A stretch of DNA of 64,000 nucleotides from Cryptomeria japonica (lineage: Eukaryota > Streptophyta > Pinopsida > Cupressales > Cupressaceae): contig NC_081415.1 in the NCBI RefSeq assembly GCF_030272615.1, forward strand, positions 101,846,796 through 101,910,795, read 5' to 3'. The position numbers and the translations under genes were made by a program. Shown here piece by piece: positions 57,341 to 64,000 of this stretch. Numbering within the stretch: position 1 is the first letter of the stretch; the number at the start of each line of letters is the position of its first letter. The notes beneath the pieces are model-generated. The model made no database searches, was not told the DNA's origin, and saw nothing but the letters and a program-made list of their open reading frames with translations.

Positions 57341-57900
57341 AAGAGTATGAGCCTATGTAAATAATCATTGTAAATTAGATAAAAGATGAAAGAAAGGAGT
57401 GATTAGGAGCACAACCAAAAGGAGTATAAGACATCACTAATTTCAAGGAACCAAGCCCCCAATCTTAGGATCTTAACTCACTCAATTGCATGCAAGGGCA
57501 CACAAAAAAAAAAACAAAAAAAAAAAAGGAAAACAAATACAAACAAAGACAAAAAGGAAAATGACACACAACACACAAAAGCTATAAACTAAAAAAAAGA
57601 CATCAAATGAACTAGCTAAAAAGACCTTGATATCAAAATATCTAAACCACTAAACCACTCTTGAAAATGTCATCTCAAGAATGCATCATCCATGAACTAA
57701 AAATAGAAAGGCTATGAGCTCATGAGAATAAAGGGGGAAGCATGGATACACATTCTAGATGTACTTTTATAGGTGATCCATGAGAAGAAGAGTGAAAGAA
57801 GACATGGATACACATTCTAGTTGTGTTTTTCTAGATGATCTATGTTGGAGAGGAGAGTAAGAATAGTCTAGTTATGCTATGTTAGTTTCACTCATCCTGT
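57341..57900. other. Non-coding G3 interior
   Basis: No open frame or named motif. An A-rich run lies at 57505-57530. A 66-bp segment with CATGGATACACATTCTAG is doubled near 57742 and 57805. Confidence 0.5.
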
Positions 57901-57904
57901 TGTG

Positions 57905-59035
57905 TGTGCAAGTGGTGTCTAGTTTTAAGTGTTAAGCATCCCGTATAAGAGTTTGTTTTCTCTAGTTTCAAGTATGTGTAACCCCATGTAAGATGAATAT
58001 ATGCCTAGTTTCGATGATATCTCATGTAAGAGTTTGATTTCTCTAGTTTCAAGAATGTGCACCCCATATAAGACATATATAAATGTTGCATCTAGTTTTG
58101 GGTATGAAGCATCTTGTATAAGAGTTTGTTTTCTCTAGTTTTGAGAATGAAAACATCATTTAAGACATGCAATAATATAGTACAATATAGTACAAAGAGG
58201 GTGATATGTATGCCCCCCCTTAAGATGTCAACATAGCCCTATGTTGTGTCTAGTTTCAAGTGTTAATAATCTCGTATAAAAGTTTGTTTTCTCTAGTTTA
58301 AAGTGTGTGTAGTCCCATGTAAAATGAGTATATGCCTAGTTTTGAGGATGTCTCATGTAAGAATTTTATTTCTCTAGTTTCAAGAATGTTCACCCCATAT
58401 AAGACATATATAAATTTTGTGTCTAGTTTCAAGACATATATAAGACATATATACATAGATTTTGATGTCATCATAGCCCTATGTTGATTTCTCTAGTTTC
58501 AAGACTTTGTGCCTCATATAAGACATATAAAAATATTGTGTTTGGTTTTGGGCATGAATCATCTTGTGTAAGTGTCTGTTTTCTCTAGTTTTGAGAATGA
58601 ACACCTCATCTAATACATGCAAAAATATAGTACAATATAGTACAAAGAGGGTGATATGTATGCACCCCCCTTAAGATGTCATCATAGCCCTATGTTGTGT
58701 CTAGTTTCAAGTGTTAAGGATCTCGTATAAGATATTGTTTTTTTTTGGTTTCAAGTGTGTGTAACCCCATGTAAGATGAATATATGTCTGGTTTTGAGGA
58801 TATCTCGTATAAGAGTTTGATTTCTCTAGTTTCAAGAATGTGCACCCCATATAAGACATATATAAATGATGTGTCTGGTTTTGGGCATGAAGCATCTTGT
58901 GTAAGAGTTTGTTTTCTCTAGTTTCGAGAATGAACACCTCATTTAAGACATGCAAAAATATAGTACAATATATTACAAAGAGGGCAATATGTATAGACCC
59001 CCTTAAGATGTCATCATAGCCCTATGTTGATGTAT
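57905..59035. repeat. Tandem array with ~331-bp monomers in G3
   Basis: Three monomers start at TGTCTAGTTT near 57916, 58247 and 58698. The first is 331 bp; the second is 451 bp because of about 120 bp of extra copies of its own subunits; the third ends near 59035. Each monomer holds about four TCTCTAGTTT(C/T)(A/G)AG subrepeats of some 70-85 bp and a shared tail with AATATAGTACAATATAGTAC and AAGATGTCATCATAGCCC. No open frame. Confidence 0.88.
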
Positions 59036-60011
59036 TAAGGAAGCTAGAAACAAGGATAAACACCTTCAACACCAAGCATATATTCTTTTAGGCAATAATG
59101 TTCATAAATCCAAGCTAAAGAGGCAATACTCTTACAAGCAAGGATAAGATAGTTTAAAAATAGATGTCTTGTAACAAGTGTAAAGAGGATCCTTGGAGGA
59201 GAAGAGATCTTTTCTCAAAAGACATCTACCTCCAAGAGGAGTTTCCTAAACAAACATAACATCTTCTACCAAAAGAAGGGAAGAGAAAAAGAATACATAT
59301 CTTCCTCCTATTACTAGGTGAAAGAGATTCTTGATGAAGGATGACACACTTTTGATCCAAATTGAGGGGTTTGTTTATAATAGATATACATTGCCACTTG
59401 TATAAAAGAGGTTTTAGTCAAGAATACACACTTCTTGAATAATAGAGAATCCTTGAGAAAGAAAACAACTTCAACCAAGGAATGACATAAAATCATAAAC
59501 AAAAACCACTCAACAAAGGAAAAGTGGATCCTTAGAAATCATAGGAAAGATCAATGGACAATGAGAATAATTACACAACCTCTAAGGAGAGATTATACAT
59601 AAGGAAATTCACAATGTACTCACATGAATGAATATTCAATGCACGAAAAGAATCAATATATGTATAATAAAACTCTAAAGAATAGGCAATCTTAAAAGAT
59701 AGAGAGAGATTAAGATAAAGGATCACAAAATCCCCTAAGGGGAGATTAATCATAAGAGACATACCATTCCACGCAAGAAAGGACATAAAAGTATGAAAAA
59801 TGCAACCCCTAAAGGGAATAGTGAAACTTTAGATAGATAGAATAAATAGGATAATATTCTTGTCCCCCAAGCATAGAGGAAAGAATGAATTATGTTGCTG
59901 TCCTAAGATGATTGTAATTGAAAAAGCATCACCCCTTATGACAAAGAGCCCCCAATTAAGTTAACTACTAGTTTCATAGGGTGAGGAGCAACATGGAGGG
60001 TGAATGGAGTG
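59036..60011. other. Non-coding G3 interior next to gag
   Basis: Purine-rich on the plus strand, short frames only; the repeated words AAAGAGGATCCTTG and AAGGAAAAGTGGATCCTTAG suggest old duplication. No pol motif on either strand. Confidence 0.5.
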
Positions 60012-61660
60012 CTAAGGCACTACCTCTTCACCAAGGAAGAGTACAAGATCAGTTGTAAGAGCTATATGAGCCCTATCATATAGGTCATGAACAAATTTTT
60101 TAAATGATTTACATTTTCCAAGAGAATGAGAATAACTACAATAAAAAAGACAATGTTCATCACCTTCCTTATGCTGATGATTGTGAATAGTTTTAATGAA
60201 AGGAAAGACAACATTCTTATTATACATCAATATCTAAAAGATTCTAGTAGCTACTTTATCTTGGTCATCAATGGGATTAGGTATTGTATCTTGAGATGTA
60301 GGATAAGGGTTGTTAGAAGAAGATGGATTGTCATCTATATTCTAATAGTTCCATTATCAACTAGTTCTTGCATACTTTTTTGAAAATCCAAACAATCATT
60401 AGCATGATGGTAATGAGTTAGATGATATGAACAAAAAGGAGTGTTTGAGGAAGAAGAACATTTAGATTGATGATAGGTTCTATGTCTTGCAAGATACTCC
60501 TTAAATATTTGAATTATAAGGAGATCATCCATAGGTGAATGATGAGAATGTCCTAGCCCTTCGGTACTAAATTGTGTAGGAGGGTTTATAGGGACTTTGA
60601 TTCCTTGTTCAAATTTTCCAATTTTTTGTCCTCTAAAACCTTATTTTGATATTGTGTTTTATCCACTCCTATAAGAAGATGGATTGGATATTATATCATA
60701 GATTCTAGTAGCTACTTTCTCTTGGTCATCAATGGGATTAGGTCTTGTATATTGAGATCTAGGACAAGAGTTGTTAGAACAAGATGGATTGTCATCTATG
60801 ATTCTAATAGTTCCATTATCAACTAGTTCCTGCATACTTTTTTGAAAATCCGAACAATCATTAGCATGATGGTCATGAGTTAGATGATAAGAACAAAAAG
60901 GAGTGTTTGAGGAAGAAGCACATTTAGATTGATGATAGGTTCTATGTCTTGCAAGATAATCCTTAAATTTTTGAATTATAAGGAGATCATCCATAGGTGA
61001 ATGATGAGAATGTTCTAGCCCTTTGGTACTAAATTGTGTAGGAGGGTTTATAGGGACTTTGATTCCTTGTTCAAATTTTTCAAGTCTGTGTCCTCTAAAA
61101 CTTTATTTTTATATTATGTTATATCCACTCCTATAAGAATGTTTTAATTTTGAAGGAGCATTATAATGAATTTATTTAAAATTTGTAGGGTAAGTATATC
61201 TAGAAGGAACAAAAAGGGAAGTATATGAAGAAGGAATATCCTCTGTAGGAAAATTATCCTTTCTATCATCATGCATATCCTCTTGGATAGGTTGGGAAAG
61301 TATATCCTTATCATCTAAGGCCTCATATTTACTTTTTGTTATATGGTAAGATAGGTCATGAATGAAATACATGACATCATCTTCTCTACATATGTTTTAA
61401 TTGATAAGATAGGATCTAGGAGAATAAGGGGGATCTAGAGAGATTGAAGCACTAATATTTTGACCTTTCCCCAGTTGTGCTAGGCTATGTGTAAGAGAAG
61501 AAGATGGTGCCATGTTTCTCTTCAATTATTTCTCTCCATTAGAGAGATCATTGATAGGAGTATTAGCTATTTCTTAATTCACATTAGATACCCTAGGAGA
61601 GGTACAACTATTAGGTTTTTCATTAGCATCTCTAGGATTATGATCCACAATCTTTTATTT
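60012..61660 (-). pseudogene. gag: gag remnant of G3 with repeated zinc modules
   Basis: Minus strand. An N-terminal readable part (61372-61172: MYFIHDLSYHITKSKYEALD) is followed by two near-identical blocks (60994-60659 and 60532-60335) each with MDDLLIIQ, an HRTYHQSKC segment, the zinc-like CSYHLTHxHHANDC and FQKSMQELVDNGTI, and then a third, different module HCLFYCSYSHSLGKCKSFKKF with VHDLYDRAHI (60230-60012). The H/C pattern followed by LVDNGTI is usual for the C-terminal part of gypsy gag. Stops and frameshifts separate the blocks; capsid core not recognised. RNA binding by family. Confidence 0.68.
60241..61137. repeat. 461-bp tandem duplication inside G3 gag
   Basis: ATTCTAGTAGCTACTTT starts both copies, at 60241 and 60702; homology runs to ATCCACTCCTATAAGAA at about 60676 and 61137. 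The copies are about 93-95% alike by eye, so the duplication is younger than much of the decay around it. Confidence 0.88.
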
Positions 61661-62119
61661 GAACTACCTATGTAATGCATTTTCCAAAAAATATCACCAT
61701 AAAACAAAATGCATCATGGATAAAAGCTTTGAGATTTAATTGATTAATAGGAAACATTTTAGAAATTCTATGAATGAAAAGAAGCAATGTGAAGTGAAAG
61801 AAATCATTATTCAACAAATGATTATGATAAATATAAGCGAAAAGAAATTTAATAATATGTGAAATGGAAAATAAATCATATCTATTTTGTCATTGTGAAT
61901 GTCTAAGATTAGATCTAAAAATATAAATTATAAATTATGCAACCCACAAACCAAATTAACCAAAATAAATTAGGGTTTTTATGAATTTAACCTATAAATT
62001 TAAGTAATTTGATAAAAATTAAAATCTATGAGTGCAAATTTGAAAAATTAAAATTCTCACATATCAGATCTAAGAACAAAAATAAAAAATAGTGGTGTAA
62101 GGAGTCAAATTCTTCAAAC
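61661..62119 (-). other. G3 leader and primer region
   Basis: AT-rich, non-coding. Minus strand GTTTGAAGAATTTGACTCC (62101-62119) directly after the LTR end is the likely primer site, decayed; tRNA not assigned. Confidence 0.45.
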
Positions 62120-62205
62120 TGTAATGGTGAAAATTAGGGTTTCTTCAATTAAGGTAATAAAACCAATAATTTACTTAAAATACCATCACATTGAGAGAGG
62201 GATGG
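62120..62205 (-). repeat. 5' LTR of G3, inner 86 bp
   Basis: Matches 56121-56213 from TGTAATGGTG to GAGAGAGGGATGG, then stops where F begins. Confidence 0.8.
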
Positions 62206-62771
62206 TATTGGCATACTGATGAAGACAATAATGAGGAGATTATTGGCATATGGAGATGATGATAAGATGAGAAGATAACTGGTAAAGTTATTGTTGGTAA
62301 AGTTGGTAAAGTTGATGGAGATTGTTGGCTAGATGATTTTGATATAGTTGTAAGTTGTTTGATGACTTTATTTATGTTGTCATTGATGGCAACCATATTT
62401 GTTGAGTCATATAGATCATCTTGGCCTACTGGTAAATCCTAATCAGTAGTGGAACCAGTTTACAATAGGGTATGCAGGAATAGTGCAATGATCAAGACAT
62501 TGGTATGGACGATTGGTGAGAAGTTAGGAATTGCAATTTTACAAGAGTGTTGAATATAGGATCATGCATCTATGTTCCACATTGCATCAGAAAATTCGGT
62601 ATATTGAGTGAGTTATGATTGACTATCATAAACTCTATGAAGAAGAATGTATACCGCTAACAGATCTTTAACCGGTAATGATTTATGGTTTGGCGATGGA
62701 TCTTATCATGTTCATAACTTAGTGATGACATGTAAGAAACCATGTGTAATGATAAGATGGTTTTTTAGCGT
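62206..62771 (+). repeat. Partial 5' LTR of F and deletion junction
   Basis: TGTTGGCTAGATGATTTTG at 62326 is the D-type LTR start, followed by collinear sequence including TTGTCATTGATGGCAACC, CCTACTGGTAAATCC and a CAAGACATTGGTATGG region. The 120 bp before 62326 contain two TATTGGCAT motifs and GTTGGTAAAGTTGATGGA, the last shared with the flank of D. The junction to pol lies between about 62700 and 62771. Confidence 0.65.
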
Positions 62772-64000
62772 GACAAGTTCATATCACTTGAATAATTTGA
62801 TGGTGGAGTAGTGAGTTTTGGAAACAATTCACCATGCATGGTAAAAGGTAAAGGTTCAATCTCTTTGAATGGAAAAAGTAATGTTGATTATGTGTATTGG
62901 GTTGAAGGATTAAAGCATAACTTGTTGAGTGTTGGTCAACTTAATGATAAAGGTTATCATCTTGAGTTTAAGAATGGAGTGTGTAGGATTTTAGGAAGTA
63001 AAGGAGAATTGATTGCTACCGATAAACAGACTAAAGGTAACTTATTTCATCTGAACACTAATGTTAATAGTTGTTTGGTTGAAAAAGTTGAAGACAGTTG
63101 GTTATGGTATAGAATATTTGGTCATGTGAATTTTGATAATTTGGTTAAGGTCAACAAGTCAAGTATAGTTAGAGGTATGCCACAATTAGTCAAACCAGAC
63201 AATGTGATTTCTAAAGAGTGTCAGTTGGGTAAGATGACTACTTCCTCTTTCAAGAGAAAGTCATTTTCTTCTAAAAATATTTTAGATTTGGTGGACACTT
63301 ATTTATGTGGTCTTATGAGGACTAGGATTTTTTATGGTGACAACTATTTTATGATGTTTATTGATGATCATTCAAGAATGATGTGGGTTACATTTTTGAA
63401 GGATAAGTCTGATGCTTTCAGCAAGTTTAAGGCATTCAAAGCCTTAGTGGAGAAAGAAACCAGTAAGAACCTAAAGTGCCTGAGATCTGACCGAGGTGGA
63501 GAATTTGCATCAACTGAATTTGTGAAATATTGTGATGAGCATGGAGTCAAAAGACAACTATCTGCACCAAGGACACCACAGCATAATGGAATTGCAAAAA
63601 GGAGGAACTGAACCATAGTTGAAGTAGCTAGAATAATGTTGATACAAGGATATGTACCTAAAATATTTTGGAGAGAAGTAGTTAGCACTGCAGTATACAC
63701 AATGAACCGGGTATTGGTCAAGAAAGGTAGTGACAAAACTCCCTATGAATTATGGTATGGTCGTACTCCTAATGTTAGTTATTTCAAAGTCTTTGGTAGT
63801 AGGTGTTACATAAAGAGAGACAAGTACATAGGTAACTTTGATCCTTAGACTAATGAAGGAACTTTCCTTTGCTATTCAACTAAGAGCAAAGCATTCAAGT
63901 GCTTTAACAAAAGAACCAAGAAAATTGTGGAAAGTGTTAATGTGAAACTTGATGAGTATTCTGATAAATCTGATCATACCGGCAAGTTTGATGGAGTAGA
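62772..64000 (+). pseudogene. pol: pol of copia F: protease tail and integrase, 3' incomplete
   Basis: The frame from 62772 has TAA at 62793, then reads GKGSISLNGKS, YWVEGLKHNLLSVGQL, and integrase. The zinc-binding part has Tyr (WYRIFGHVNF) and Ser (SKECQLGK) at metal-ligand positions. The first acidic site reads VDTYLCGL instead of a D-L-C-G-P motif, RSDRGGEF is kept, and the Glu near 63590 is replaced (GIAKRRN). Stops TGA 63609 and TAG 63846 follow. It then runs through TPYELWYGRTPN and FKVFGSRCYI to the edge. Inactive. Very similar to D. Confidence 0.88.

Larger units (their letters stand above)
56121..62205 (-). mobile_element. G3: pol-less gypsy element with gag and tandem repeats
   Basis: Minus strand: 5' LTR (62120-62205, cut by F), primer region, leader, gag (about 61660-60012), 2.7 kb of non-coding sequence with a tandem array, polypurine tract, 3' LTR (56121-57322). 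The two LTR ends share TGTAATGGTGAAAATTAGGG and the following 85 bp. No protease, reverse transcriptase or integrase is found between gag and the 3' LTR, so it resembles gag-only terminal-repeat elements. Confidence 0.75.
62206..64000 (+). mobile_element. Copia element F (D family), internally deleted, runs off the window
   Basis: A partial 5' LTR of the D family is joined directly to pol sequence downstream of the protease active site; primer site, gag and the DSG motif are missing. Integrase follows to the window end. It is inserted in the 5' LTR of G3. Confidence 0.82.

Noticed and set aside
57485-57535. A-rich run as a LINE or SINE tail
   Set aside because: No adjacent LINE or SINE body or target duplication seen; lies inside G3.
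58707-58955. Minus-strand frame with repeated HLT/KPKK words
   Set aside because: Product of the tandem array.
57905-59035. Possible CRISPR-like array
   Set aside because: Repeat and spacer lengths do not fit, units are contiguous and diverged, and the genome is a plant.
1-64000. tRNA, rRNA, snRNA or miRNA genes
   Set aside because: No tRNA cloverleaf or rRNA core sequence noticed; only tRNA-complementary primer sites. Long-hairpin miRNA precursors cannot be excluded without folding.

Overview
This is nuclear DNA from a large, repeat-swollen plant genome, most likely a gymnosperm. That is an inference from dense nesting of long-LTR Ty1/copia and Ty3/gypsy elements, the initiator-Met primer sites, the heavy stop-codon decay and the absence of any host gene; the species cannot be named. 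I see no convincing host protein gene, tRNA, rRNA or CRISPR array. Essentially all 64 kb is LTR retrotransposon sequence. Working names: A, B, C, C2, D, E, F are copia-type by LTR and primer site; GY0, GY1, G2, G3 are gypsy-type; S1 and S2 are solo LTRs.

Layout. 1-3822 is the 3' part of A (+). It ends inside GY0 (-, 3823-6580), whose 5' LTR abuts the broken 5' LTR of copia B (+, 6581-13538). B sits in the reverse transcriptase gene of copia D (-, 13539-17875). D lies in the 3' region of a gypsy-like element with its LTR at 19138-19924. From about 19925 a decayed gypsy element GY1 (+) runs to its 3' LTR (49776-50698). It is interrupted by C (+, 19952-34343), which carries C2 (-, 21896-28601, target duplication GATCT), and by E (-, 35900-44482, target duplication CAAAA), which carries solo LTR S2 (39742-41351, GTATA). 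GY1 has an antisense plant-mobile-domain pseudogene before its 3' LTR. Then come a minus-strand gypsy protease fragment (50699-51342), gypsy G2 (+, 51343-55329) with solo LTR S1 in its gag (53679-54500, AATTG), an LTR-like fragment (55330-56120), gypsy G3 (-, 56121-62205) and copia F (+, 62206 to the end).

Main discovery candidate. C, C2, E and, as far as visible, A form a family of LTR elements that make no recognisable protease, integrase, reverse transcriptase or RNase H. They carry ORF1, a coiled-coil protein with CCHC zinc knuckles (gag-like), and ORF2, a roughly 760-1090-residue protein of unknown function with conserved boxes and a coiled-coil C-terminus. Their LTR starts and primer sites resemble those of the pol-bearing copia elements, especially D and F, which suggests that they borrow enzymes in trans. 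They also share a G-rich motif between ORF1 and ORF2, several polypurine modules near the 3' LTR, and an inverted repeat that encloses the polypurine tract and the start of U3, with one base-pair change that looks compensatory.

All coding regions are pseudogenes with in-frame stops or frameshifts. A second, unrelated pol-less element is gypsy G3, where gag is followed only by non-coding sequence and a tandem-repeat array.
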